Part shown: positions 15,943-24,249 of the stretch, piece after piece
How positions within the stretch are numbered: position 1 is the stretch's first letter
Layout: every line of letters begins with the position of its first letter
Origin: Actinomycetes bacterium
GTDB lineage: Bacteria; Actinomycetota; Acidimicrobiia; Acidimicrobiales; Ilumatobacteraceae
Reading direction: 5' to 3'
Length of the DNA stretch: 64,000 bases
NCBI GenBank assembly: GCA_025360105.1
Contig: JANYCT010000085.1
Location: forward strand, 50,703-114,702
The notes under the pieces: generated by a model
Database searches by the model: none
Told to the model about the DNA's origin: nothing
What the model saw: only the letters and a program-made list of their open reading frames with translations
Made by a program: the position numbers and the translations under genes

Positions 15943-17235
15943 TCAGATCCGCCCGTTGGCGTGCAGCTTGGCGACGTTCGCCGGCATTGCCAGCACCTCG
16001 CGGTACTGATCGACGGTGAGTTTGGCGCAGTGAATCCAACTCCATCGTTCGACAACGCGCGTGCGGCCGGCGATTCCGATGCGATCGCGAAGTTCGGGGT
16101 GTTCGAGTGCGAGTCGGATCTGCGCGGCGAGGCCCTCGGCGTCGCCGGCTTTGCACTGGAACACTGTCTCGCCATCGTTGCCGGTGACCTCGGGCAGCGC
16201 GCCACCGTCGGTGGCCACCAGCGGCGTTCCGGTACACATCGCCTCGATCGCAGGCAGGCTGAACCCCTCGTAGAGGCTCGGCACCACGGCCAATTCGGCC
16301 TCGGCGTAGAGCTCGACGATGCGTTCATCGGTGACACCGCTGACGAAGTTGATGTACGGACGCAGGCCCAGTCGATCGATGAGGTCGGCACTGTGTCCCT
16401 CGCGCGGCTTACCGATGATGGTGAGCGTGACATCGCGCTCGGTGCGCAGTTTGGCCATCGCCTCGAGCAGGTACGACAGTCCCTTCAGCGCAACGTCGGC
16501 AGACGCTGTGGTGATGAGCCGGCCTGCAATGCGGGGGATGTGCGGCAGTGGCTTGAACAGCTCGGGATCGACCCCAACCGGGACCAGCCGCATGCGGTCG
16601 AGACTCACGCCCATGTCGGCGTTGATGTCCTTGATGCTGTTTTCGCTGACGACGACGATGCGCGGCATACGACTCGCAACGCGGCCCTGCATCTTCACGA
16701 AGCCGTACCAGCGGCCAACGCTGTGACGCTTCCACCTCGACGCAGCATGGCTCATTTCAAGCTCGCGGTCTTTGGTGATGGGGTGATGCAGCGTGACGAT
16801 CGTGGGGATGATCTTTTCGATCTGCAAGATGCTGTAACCGAGGCACTGATTGTCGTGCACGAGATCAAAATCACGCACCCGCTTCTTGAGTTCTTTGTAG
16901 GCACGGGCGCTGAATGCGAGCGGCTCACTGAACGTTCCGGTCAGGTACTGCAGAGTTTCGAGTACGTCCTCTTTACTCTTCAGCTCCCAATACGCCGGTA
17001 GGCGACCCGGGTACATCTCGTTGAAGATGTCGAGGCTGGGCAGCTTGTGGAGGGGCACGCGCGAATCGAGGACGGGGTACGGCTGGCCTCCGAAGACCTC
17101 GATCTGGTGACCGAGATCGGCAAGAGCTTTGGTGAGATGACGCGTATAGACGCCCTGGCCACCCACATGGGGCTTGCCCCGGTAGGTGAGATAGGCGATG
17201 CGCAGGGGCCCGTTCGGGTCCAAGGCGGTAGACAT
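15943..17235 (-). CDS. GT4-family glycosyltransferase
   Basis: A 430-aa GT-B fold retaining glycosyltransferase. The N-terminal domain starts RIAYLTYRGKPHVGGQGVYT (the GGxG acceptor/nucleotide loop); the C-terminal domain has VVVPSLYEGFSLPAIEAMCTG (about residues 320-340), the EX7E donor-sugar motif of GT4. It is expected to transfer a sugar from a nucleotide donor to a lipid or glycan at the inner face of the membrane. The start is ATG at 17235; a TTG three codons upstream is also possible. It is the first gene of the cassette GT4-methyltransferase-toroid. A 10-bp palindrome (CGGTCGACCG, 17251-17260) lies 15 bases upstream of the start. Confidence 0.88.
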   Translation of the reverse strand: MSTALDPNGPLRIAYLTYRGKPHVGGQGVYTRHLTKALADLGHQIEVFGGQPYPVLDSRVPLHKLPSLDIFNEMYPGRLPAYWELKSKEDVLETLQYLTGTFSEPLAFSARAYKELKKRVRDFDLVHDNQCLGYSILQIEKIIPTIVTLHHPITKDRELEMSHAASRWKRHSVGRWYGFVKMQGRVASRMPRIVVVSENSIKDINADMGVSLDRMRLVPVGVDPELFKPLPHIPRIAGRLITTASADVALKGLSYLLEAMAKLRTERDVTLTIIGKPREGHSADLIDRLGLRPYINFVSGVTDERIVELYAEAELAVVPSLYEGFSLPAIEAMCTGTPLVATDGGALPEVTGNDGETVFQCKAGDAEGLAAQIRLALEHPELRDRIGIAGRTRVVERWSWIHCAKLTVDQYREVLAMPANVAKLHANGRI

Positions 17236-17335
17236 GGAAATCAACGCTATCGGTCGACCGTTACTGTCCGGTAGACGGGGGGTGGGTTTCGAAGAACCGT
17301 CATGTCGCTGATGAGCGGCTGAGAATCGGCAATCA

Positions 17336-18121
17336 CTACCAGCTCAGGGACATCGTCCGCTGCAGCGTCTGGCCAGCATCGAGTGCATCGGTGACCAGAT
17401 TGAATGCGTCGGGTGGGCCCGATTGCGGCTCGACACACGTGGCGTGGGTGGGCTTGTCATAGATCACCCAATGGCTGCAGTCGCTGGACACGGTGATGGT
17501 CACCGTGTCGTAGTGCAGCGCGATTGGCGCGAGAGGCTCAACGAAGCAGTCGTCCCACGGACCGTTCGGCGGTGCGACAAGAACGCCCGTGGGGATGCCG
17601 TCGTGGTCGCGAGCGAGCATGTGCGTGAACTGAAGGTCCGACCAACGCGGCTTCACGAACCACGGATGCCAGCCGATGCACGCCGGCATCGGGCGATCAC
17701 CTGCAGTGACGGCGAGTACACACTCGAGCCGGTCAGGCGTCAACGCGAGCCGTTGCGAGGCAAAACCACCGAACGGCCAGTGCGAACCGAGGTCGCATGA
17801 CATCGACGCAGCCACGTGATGATCGTGTTCATCCTCGACGAGGTCCACGTGCCAGGCGCTGGTGAAGACGGTGCCGTGAATCGAGTGCGGCGCGAGGTTG
17901 ATCGGCAACGTGAAGTCGTTGCCGCCGAAGTGAAACTGCCCGTGCCGTACCCGCCCGGCCCAGGGAGCCATGGGATAACTGCCCCATGTCATCGAGTCGG
18001 GTTCGGTCGCGGGTGGTCGCTCGATCAGGATCTGCTGATCGCCGATGCGCATGGATGCGAGGCGCCCACCTTCGTCGGGACTGATGGTGCACCGGGTACT
18101 ACCAGAGCGAAGCTCGATCAC
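17336..18121 (-). CDS. Aldose 1-epimerase (mutarotase) family protein
   Basis: A 261-aa galactose-mutarotase-fold protein interconverting sugar anomers or related hexose derivatives. Key positions are present: PHSIHGTVF and ACIGWHPWFVKP with the two catalytic-type histidines, and ATCVEPQSGPPDA with the catalytic Glu. The GTG at 18121 (VIELRSG) is chosen; a longer frame upstream overlaps the divergent dtd promoter and gene. It lies about 100 bases upstream of the GT4 cassette on the same strand and could supply or sense the same sugars. Confidence 0.82.
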   Translation of the reverse strand: MIELRSGSTRCTISPDEGGRLASMRIGDQQILIERPPATEPDSMTWGSYPMAPWAGRVRHGQFHFGGNDFTLPINLAPHSIHGTVFTSAWHVDLVEDEHDHHVAASMSCDLGSHWPFGGFASQRLALTPDRLECVLAVTAGDRPMPACIGWHPWFVKPRWSDLQFTHMLARDHDGIPTGVLVAPPNGPWDDCFVEPLAPIALHYDTVTITVSSDCSHWVIYDKPTHATCVEPQSGPPDAFNLVTDALDAGQTLQRTMSLSW

Positions 18122-18168
18122 GTTGAAGAGTCTGCCCGCGATCGCTCTCGCAGTGCCATGATGACGTG

Positions 18169-18606
18169 ATGCGTGCCTTGGTCCAACGAGTTCGTGAGGC
18201 GTCGGTGATGGTGCACGGTGAGGCGGTCGGCGCGATCGGCCCTGGTCTCTGTGTGCTGGTTGGCGTGACCCACGATGACACCCCGGCACACGCAAAGAAA
18301 ACGGCTGACAAGATTTGGAACCTGCGCATCATCGACGACGATGACGGTGTGATGAACCGATCAGTTGCCGATACCGGCCACGAGGTGTTGGTCGTCAGCC
18401 AGTTCACGCTGTATGCCGACACCAGCGGCGGGCGGCGTCCGAGTTATGTGGCGGCCGCGCGCCCTGAACATGCCGAGCCGCTTGTGGCCCAGGTGGTCGA
18501 CGAACTGCGCCGGTTGGGCGCCACGGTGGCCACTGGTCGCTTCCGCACCGAGATGCAGGTGTCGCTCGTGAACGATGGCCCGGTGACGGTGATGATCGAG
18601 CTCTAG
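18169..18606 (+). CDS. dtd: D-aminoacyl-tRNA deacylase
   Basis: A 145-aa DTD, which hydrolyses D-amino acids (and glycine) mischarged on tRNA. The two signatures are intact: [17 protein letters not shown] (about residues 78-94) and the C-terminal [11 protein letters not shown], containing the GPVT motif that lines the active site at the dimer interface. The length is normal. The ATG at 18169 is used; a GTG lies one codon upstream. The 3' end overlaps the stop of lnt by 4 bases, a fully convergent arrangement without a terminator. It is divergent from the aldose epimerase, 47 bases apart. Confidence 0.95.
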   Translation: MRALVQRVREASVMVHGEAVGAIGPGLCVLVGVTHDDTPAHAKKTADKIWNLRIIDDDDGVMNRSVADTGHEVLVVSQFTLYADTSGGRRPSYVAAARPEHAEPLVAQVVDELRRLGATVATGRFRTEMQVSLVNDGPVTVMIEL

Positions 18607-20156
18607 GCCATCGGCTCCGGGTCGTTGGGAGTCAGCGAGTTGCGCCGCTTGGGTGGCCGCCAACCCGACTGCACCACCGCGATCGCAAACACAAGTGCGA
18701 TCAAGCCGACCCATGGCAGATCGCCCAGCGACACGTACCAGGTGCGACCGGTACGCATCGCGATGTCGTGGATGATCACCTTCCGCTCGCTCACGCTCGT
18801 GCGATCGATCACGTCGCCGTCGGGCGAGACGAACGCCGAGAAACCTGTCGGTGCTGCCTGCACCAACCAGCGTCCGGTTTCGATGGCGCGCAAACGCGAC
18901 GAGGCCACCTGCTGGGTCTGCAGCACCGTCCACGTGTAACTCGAACCGTTGGTGGGATTGATGATCATCTCGCCACCGTGGCGCACGCCGTCGCGGGCTC
19001 GCCCAGCGAAGAACACCTCCCACGAGATCACCACAGCCACGCGGGTGCCGTCGGGCAACGTCACAAAAGCGGGTCCTGTGCCCGCGACCGCGTTGCGCGG
19101 CACCAGATCGGTGGGTGCTCCGAGGGCCTCGAGCAGGCCGCGCATGGGCATGTATTCACCGAACGGAACGCGGCGCACCTTCTCGTAGCGACTGATGATC
19201 TCGCCCGATGGCGAGACCACCACCTGCGCGTTGAGGAAGTGATTATCTTGCGTCTCCTCGGTGATGCCGACCGCGAGTGGTGCGTTCAGTCGTTTCGCTT
19301 CGGCCGCGACTTCGCCGAGTTCACTGCTGCCGGCAAAGGAGTACACGTCGATCACGTTCTCGGGCCACACGACCAGATCGACCTTGTCCTGTGAGTGAAT
19401 GGTCTGTGTGGCGGCGAGGTGTCTACTGAGCACCACGCCAGCGTCGGTGGAGATCGCATGAGTCCCCTGCGGACCGCCGCCCTGTACGGCTGCGACCCGG
19501 AGTGATCGACCGGTGTCGTGCCCGGTCGGCGCGAACGCCGCCACGATCACTACTGCGACGACGGCCAAGAGTGCGATCACGCCGTGTGCCGCACCCGATG
19601 CGTTAGGGCGTCGTCGCTTGGCGAACTGCGGGATCGCGGGCGATGGTCCAGCAAGCGCGAACCCGATCTGGAACGTGATCCATGTGAGCAGGAGTGGCCC
19701 GCCGATGCGAACGACGCCAACCAAGGGGCCGCTGCTTTGGCTGATCGCCAAACTCGCAAGTGGTACTCCACCGAACGGGAAACAGAACCGCAGCGCTTCT
19801 ACCAACGTGTGTGCGGCAGGGCGGCCGATGACACGCCAATGCCCGGTGGGCGACAGCATTGCGGCGACGCCGTGCAGCGCAGCGAACAACGCAGCTGCGA
19901 CCAGATAGCCCGGTGTCGTGAGGAACCACATCCAGACCATCCCCGGATACAGCCAGCCGGCGCCGAACAGCCACCCGCATCGAAATCGTTGTTGTCGCGT
20001 CGGCGATTCACCGAGCGCCGTTTCGAACACGATGATGCCCAAGAACGCGAGCGGCCAAAAGCCCCACGGTGGGAGTGCGAGGGCCACCAAGCATCCACCG
20101 AGGATCGACAGAACGCTCTGTTTTCTCGGCCGCCGCGGCCTAGTGAAATGTGGCAT
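18603..20156 (-). CDS. lnt: Apolipoprotein N-acyltransferase, with Ser in place of catalytic Cys
   Basis: A 517-aa protein with N-terminal membrane helices, an external carbon-nitrogen hydrolase domain (about 220-480) and a last helix. The family would transfer a third acyl chain to the N-terminal Cys of lipoproteins. Of the Glu-Lys-Cys triad, Glu (VVWPENVID) and Lys ([12 protein letters not shown]) are present, but the segment normally ICYE reads ISWE, so the nucleophilic Cys is Ser (codon TCG on the minus strand near 19031). Activity is thus uncertain. It ends an operon with hemE, hemH, hemY and a sortase, 9 bases behind the sortase. Confidence 0.85.
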   Translation of the reverse strand: MPHFTRPRRPRKQSVLSILGGCLVALALPPWGFWPLAFLGIIVFETALGESPTRQQRFRCGWLFGAGWLYPGMVWMWFLTTPGYLVAAALFAALHGVAAMLSPTGHWRVIGRPAAHTLVEALRFCFPFGGVPLASLAISQSSGPLVGVVRIGGPLLLTWITFQIGFALAGPSPAIPQFAKRRRPNASGAAHGVIALLAVVAVVIVAAFAPTGHDTGRSLRVAAVQGGGPQGTHAISTDAGVVLSRHLAATQTIHSQDKVDLVVWPENVIDVYSFAGSSELGEVAAEAKRLNAPLAVGITEETQDNHFLNAQVVVSPSGEIISRYEKVRRVPFGEYMPMRGLLEALGAPTDLVPRNAVAGTGPAFVTLPDGTRVAVVISWEVFFAGRARDGVRHGGEMIINPTNGSSYTWTVLQTQQVASSRLRAIETGRWLVQAAPTGFSAFVSPDGDVIDRTSVSERKVIIHDIAMRTGRTWYVSLGDLPWVGLIALVFAIAVVQSGWRPPKRRNSLTPNDPEPMA

Positions 20157-20165
20157 GCCCCGCGG

Positions 20166-20819
20166 CTACGCCCCGGAATATGCGAGGTGGACCACGATGC
20201 GCTCACGGGTGGATCCGGGAGGGTTGCAGGCAAACAGCGTCGCCGTCCTCGCCGATGTCTGATTGATGATGTCGACCTGGCTCGGCAGCACGATCTCGGT
20301 GGACACGACATGGTAGGTGAACTGACCATTCGGCATCGAGAAGATCACCTCGTCGCCGGGCGACAGCGCGTCGAGATGGCGAAACGGTTTGGAATGACTG
20401 GTGCGGTGACCGGCAACGACCACGTTGCCCACTTGGCCGGGCAATGCTGTGCCGGGCCAGTGGCCCGGGCCCTGATCGAGAGTGGTGAGCCGAATGCCTT
20501 CGAGCATGGTCATGCTCAGCCCGATTGCCGGGATGGCGATGGTGCCGAGTGCATTGCTGGATTCGGCTCCGCGAGTATCGGCCGGGGCGGAGATGGGCCT
20601 GGGCAGTGCCACAGCCTCTACGACTGCTGGTGCCACGGTTGTCGTTTCTTGCACCGTTGTGGTTGTTTCGGCCACGGTGGTCGGTGGGATCGTGGTGGGT
20701 GCCACGGTGGTGGTGGTCGTGAGCGTGGGGGCAATCTGGCTCAGAGGAGTGCTACTGCCGCACGCGCTGACGAGCGCAGCGATGGCAGCAAGTGCATAGA
20801 TCGGTCGCGGGAAACGCAC
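20166..20819 (-). CDS. Class E-like sortase with lipoprotein-type signal
   Basis: A 217-aa sortase. The N-terminus (PIYALAAIAALVSACGSS) has a lipobox VSAC, so it may be a lipid-anchored protein instead of one held by a membrane helix. A Thr/Val/Pro-rich linker follows (about 30-75), then the sortase barrel with all three catalytic residues: His in VAGHRTSHSKPF, Cys in TLFACNPPGS, and Arg in STRERIVVHL. Sortases join proteins to the cell wall or to each other. The GTG at 20819 lies 5 bases beyond the hemY stop; lnt follows 9 bases after its stop. No LPxTG-type substrate is encoded next to it. Confidence 0.82.
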   Translation of the reverse strand: MRFPRPIYALAAIAALVSACGSSTPLSQIAPTLTTTTTVAPTTIPPTTVAETTTTVQETTTVAPAVVEAVALPRPISAPADTRGAESSNALGTIAIPAIGLSMTMLEGIRLTTLDQGPGHWPGTALPGQVGNVVVAGHRTSHSKPFRHLDALSPGDEVIFSMPNGQFTYHVVSTEIVLPSQVDIINQTSARTATLFACNPPGSTRERIVVHLAYSGA

Positions 20820-20824
20820 GCTGG

Positions 20825-22210
20825 TTAGCTTTCCACGTTCGCGAGGTATTTTCCCAGCAGGGCGGCAGTTGATTTTCCCTGCTGCACGCAAGCGGGAATT
20901 CCGATGCCGTGATAGCTCGCGCCGGTCACGAACACCCCGGCGGCGTCACGGGTGAGCGCTGACTCGATGCCGTGCACTCGCTTGGCGTGCCCCGGCCGAT
21001 ACTGCGGGAACGCCATCGGCCATCTGCCGAGTCGAATCTCGGTCGGTTCGAGATCGAAACCCACGTGCTGGCTGACCTCATCGAGTGCGGCCGTGGTGAG
21101 TGCCTCGTCGCTCTCGTGAGTGACGTCACGACCGTCGCGGCCGAGCGAGATGCGCAAGATGACACCGTTCTCGGGGGTGGATGGCGTCCAGTGCGCCCAC
21201 TTGCTGCTCGCGAACGACGCCGCCGTGACCCACTTCTGAACGGGCTTAGGAACAAGGTAGCCGCTCTTGGTGAGGAACTCATGTGGCCAGTTACCGCCGT
21301 CGAGTGCAACGGTGACCATGACCACCCCGGCGTGGTCGAACGCGGCGAGCACACCGGCTGCGTCGGTGCTCAGACCCGCAACCAGTGGAGCGGTGGTGCG
21401 CGCCGGAGTAGCCAGCACCACCGCATCGGCCGCATGACCATCGACCAACCATCTGCGGCCCGATCGCTCGATTGCCGAGACAGGCTGCCCGGTGAGGATG
21501 GAGACCCCGGATGCATGCAGCGAGTCGGCGAGGGCGTTGGTCAGCGTGGCCATGCCTGTGCGTGGGGCAGCGAAAATTGGACCGGCCTGAGGCGGTGCGT
21601 TGCGGCGGGCCTTACGCGCACCGAGCAGCAGACTGCGATTGTTGTTGGCAAGATCGAAGATCTGTGGCACGCCGGTGAGCGCGAACCGGTCGGTGTCGGC
21701 GGCATAGATGCTGCCCACCAGCGGATCGACCAGACGCTCGTGGACCTGTTTGCCGAAACGTTTGCGGATGAGTCGCCCAACGGAGTCAGCCCCCACCCCG
21801 GTGGCCGGCAGGATCGGTTCGAGCGCGGCCCGACACTTGCCGCCCCACGTGAGCAGATCGGTGCGGGCGAGTTTGGCCAGGTCGGTGGGCACGCCGAGCA
21901 TGAGTCCCTCGGGAATGCTGTGCATGCCGTTCCACCAGACGAAGGCCGCGCCGATTGCCGGCGAGGTGAGTTGATCGGTGAGTCCGAGGTCCGCCACCAA
22001 CTGCATCGCGCTGGGCACGCGTGTGAGGAACGCGTCGGCACCCTCGTCGAGGCCGTCGATGCCAGCAAATGGCGATGACTTGATTTTGCCTCCGAGGCGA
22101 TCGTCGCCTTCGATCAGCGTGATCGTGGCATCGGGTATGGCCTCACGAAGTCGGTACGCAGTGGTGAGTCCCGTGATGCCGCCACCGACGACGACAACAG
22201 AGGCGCTCAT
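20825..22210 (-). CDS. hemY: Protoporphyrinogen/coproporphyrinogen III oxidase
   Basis: A 461-aa FAD enzyme oxidising coproporphyrinogen III to coproporphyrin III (or protoporphyrinogen IX). The N-terminal dinucleotide fold is VVVVGGGITGLTTAYRL (residues 5-21) with LIEGDDRLGGKIKS after it; the C-terminal FAD segment is VFVTGASYHGIGIPACVQQG. In actinobacteria this enzyme normally works in the coproporphyrin-dependent route (CgoX), which also needs ChdC/HemQ; that gene is not in the window. The start ATG shares one base with the hemH stop (TGATG), so translation is coupled. Confidence 0.92.
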   Translation of the reverse strand: MSASVVVVGGGITGLTTAYRLREAIPDATITLIEGDDRLGGKIKSSPFAGIDGLDEGADAFLTRVPSAMQLVADLGLTDQLTSPAIGAAFVWWNGMHSIPEGLMLGVPTDLAKLARTDLLTWGGKCRAALEPILPATGVGADSVGRLIRKRFGKQVHERLVDPLVGSIYAADTDRFALTGVPQIFDLANNNRSLLLGARKARRNAPPQAGPIFAAPRTGMATLTNALADSLHASGVSILTGQPVSAIERSGRRWLVDGHAADAVVLATPARTTAPLVAGLSTDAAGVLAAFDHAGVVMVTVALDGGNWPHEFLTKSGYLVPKPVQKWVTAASFASSKWAHWTPSTPENGVILRISLGRDGRDVTHESDEALTTAALDEVSQHVGFDLEPTEIRLGRWPMAFPQYRPGHAKRVHGIESALTRDAAGVFVTGASYHGIGIPACVQQGKSTAALLGKYLANVES

Positions 22211-23160
22211 CAGTTGCTCGACGCCGCTGAGGGTCCGAGCGCGATCACTCGTGCGGCGAGCGCATGCATGACGTCGGCGTTGTCGTTCACGCACGCCGTG
22301 CGGTCGAAGGCGAGGCCGTACTTGGCCGCATGCGCGCTCGCTTCGATGTCGAGGTCGTAGAGCACTTCGAGGTGATCCGCAACGAAGCCGCACGCCGAGA
22401 CGAGGACACCCTCGGCGTTTTCGCTCTGTCCGAGTTCGTCGATGACAGCGAGAATGTCAGGACCGATCCACGGTTCTGGCGTGCGCCCCGCCGACTGCCA
22501 CGCGATGGCCCATTGACTCCAGTGGTTCAGCCCCACCTTGGCAGCGACCGCCTCGGCCGTGGCGCGCAGTTCGTCGGGGTATGGATCGCCGGCATCGATG
22601 ATGCGCTGGGGGAGCGAGTGCGCGGTGAACAGCACTTTGGTGTTGGTCGGCATCGCGCTGAGGCGGACGCGCAGGTCGTTGGCGATGAAGTCGATGAATG
22701 CGGGTTCGGTCGCCCAGGTGTTGATGGCTGACACGGTGATGCCATGTGGCGCCGCGGCAGCTCGGGCGCGATCTTGATACTGCCCGATCGAGAAGCTGCT
22801 GTAGTGCGGGGCGAGCACGAGTCCGACAATGTGGCGAACTCCGAGGGCAGCGAGCGCCTCGACCGCTGCTTCGATCATGGGCGCAGCGTGCTTGAGTCCG
22901 AGCGTGACCATGTACTGCCCGGGGGCCAGTTGGTCGAGCGCGACCTGCAGCGCATCGCGTTGGCTTTCGGTGCGCTGTGCGAGGGGCGAGATGCCCCCGA
23001 TGGCGTTGTAGCGATTGGTGAGGTCCTGCAACTGTTCGTCCGTGGGTGGCCGACCGCGCCGGATGTCGGTGTAGTAGGCAAGGATGTCCTCGGGTGTGCG
23101 TGGCGTGCCGTACGCCATCAGCAGTACGGCAGTGTGCGGGGTATCTCCTGAATGGCTCAT
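22210..23160 (-). CDS. hemH: Ferrochelatase (coproporphyrin or protoporphyrin type)
   Basis: A 316-aa ferrochelatase inserting iron into the porphyrin, cytoplasmic. LLMAYGTPRTPEDILAYYTDIRRGR (N-terminal signature; residues 14-38), the catalytic His in VLFTAHSLPQRI and the acidic site in WQSAGRTPEPWIGPD are all present. The small size and lack of a C-terminal extension fit the actinobacterial/firmicute coproporphyrin ferrochelatase (CpfC). I use the ATG at 23160, which overlaps the hemE stop (ATGA); an ATG two codons earlier is possible. With hemE and hemY it provides three consecutive late steps of haem synthesis. Confidence 0.93.
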   Translation of the reverse strand: MSHSGDTPHTAVLLMAYGTPRTPEDILAYYTDIRRGRPPTDEQLQDLTNRYNAIGGISPLAQRTESQRDALQVALDQLAPGQYMVTLGLKHAAPMIEAAVEALAALGVRHIVGLVLAPHYSSFSIGQYQDRARAAAAPHGITVSAINTWATEPAFIDFIANDLRVRLSAMPTNTKVLFTAHSLPQRIIDAGDPYPDELRATAEAVAAKVGLNHWSQWAIAWQSAGRTPEPWIGPDILAVIDELGQSENAEGVLVSACGFVADHLEVLYDLDIEASAHAAKYGLAFDRTACVNDNADVMHALAARVIALGPSAASSN

Positions 23161-24200
23161 CGGCATTGCGTCCGTTCATGTATGTAGGCCGCGACATGTT
23201 CGAGCACACCGGGATCGGTGTTGGGTTGAACGCCGTGACCGAGGTTGAAGATGTGTCCGGGGTGTCCTGCGTTGTCGGCCAGCACGTCGTCGCAGGCGGG
23301 TCGGGCGACATCCCAACCGGCGAGCACCAGCGCTGGGTCAAGATTGCCCTGAACCACGGTGTCGGCACCGAGTCGGCGTCTCGCATCGGCGATGCGGGTG
23401 CGCCAATCAAGGCCCATGACTGATGCGCCAGCGGCATACATCGGCTCGAGAATGTGGTCGCAGCCGATACCGAAGTGAATCCCTGGTGCGCTGGGATGGC
23501 TGGCGGCGAGTTCGGCAAACACCTTGGCCGAATGTGGCAGCGCGAAGCGTCGGTAGTCAACGCTGCTCAACGCCCCCGCCCACGAGTCGAAGAGTTGGAA
23601 GGCAGTGCCGCCGGCGTCGAGCTGGCTACGGATCGAGGCGATCGCATGATCGGCGAGACGATCCATCAACGAGTGCCACGTTATCTCGTCGGTATGCATC
23701 AGCGCCTTGGTGTGCTCGTAGGTGCGGCTCGGTCGACCCTCGATGAGATAGCTCGCGACAGTGAATGGTGCGCCGGCGAACGCGAGCAACGGAACGGTGA
23801 GCTCGGCCGCAAGAATGCGGCACGTCTCGATCACGTATGGGGTGTCGACATCGGGCTCGAACGGACGCACACGGGCGAGGTCGGCAGCACTGCGGAACGG
23901 CACCGTCGCTACCGGACCGGTGCCGGGTGCCACGTCGATGCCGAACCCGATTGCGTGGGCCGGCACCACGATGTCGCTGTACAGAACCGCGGCGTCGACG
24001 CCGTAGCGCAGCACGGGTTGGAGCGTGATCTGTGCCGCGACAGCAGGGTCCTTGATGGCATTCAGGATGCTGCCCTCGCCGCGAACGGCCTTGTATTCGG
24101 GCAGGCTGCGACCCGCTTGGCGCATGAACCACACCGGGGTGTGCACGCTTCGTCGGCCCCGGGCTGCATCGAGAAACGTGCTGTTCATAGCTCCGGTCAT
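23157..24200 (-). CDS. hemE: Uroporphyrinogen decarboxylase
   Basis: A 347-aa HemE converting uroporphyrinogen III to coproporphyrinogen III by removing four carboxyl groups. The signature VWFMRQAGRSLPEYKAVR (about residues 24-41) and the downstream GFGIDVAPGTGPV are intact, as are FAGAPFTVASYLIEG and FGIGCDHILEPMYAAG. I start at the ATG at 24200; an ATG four codons later (24188) and a TTG at 24209 are alternatives. It is the first gene of the hemE-hemH-hemY-sortase-lnt operon, 49 bases after the leucine dehydrogenase-type gene on the same strand. Confidence 0.94.
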   Translation of the reverse strand: MTGAMNSTFLDAARGRRSVHTPVWFMRQAGRSLPEYKAVRGEGSILNAIKDPAVAAQITLQPVLRYGVDAAVLYSDIVVPAHAIGFGIDVAPGTGPVATVPFRSAADLARVRPFEPDVDTPYVIETCRILAAELTVPLLAFAGAPFTVASYLIEGRPSRTYEHTKALMHTDEITWHSLMDRLADHAIASIRSQLDAGGTAFQLFDSWAGALSSVDYRRFALPHSAKVFAELAASHPSAPGIHFGIGCDHILEPMYAAGASVMGLDWRTRIADARRRLGADTVVQGNLDPALVLAGWDVARPACDDVLADNAGHPGHIFNLGHGVQPNTDPGVLEHVAAYIHERTQCR

Positions 24201-24249
24201 CACCGCCAAACGCTATCGGCGTGCACGCCCCGCTGGACCGACGGGCGTA

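Noticed and set aside
20600..20740. Thr/Val repeats in the sortase gene as a mobile or regulatory repeat
   Set aside because: It is a low-complexity linker between the lipobox and the catalytic domain, common in secreted actinobacterial proteins.
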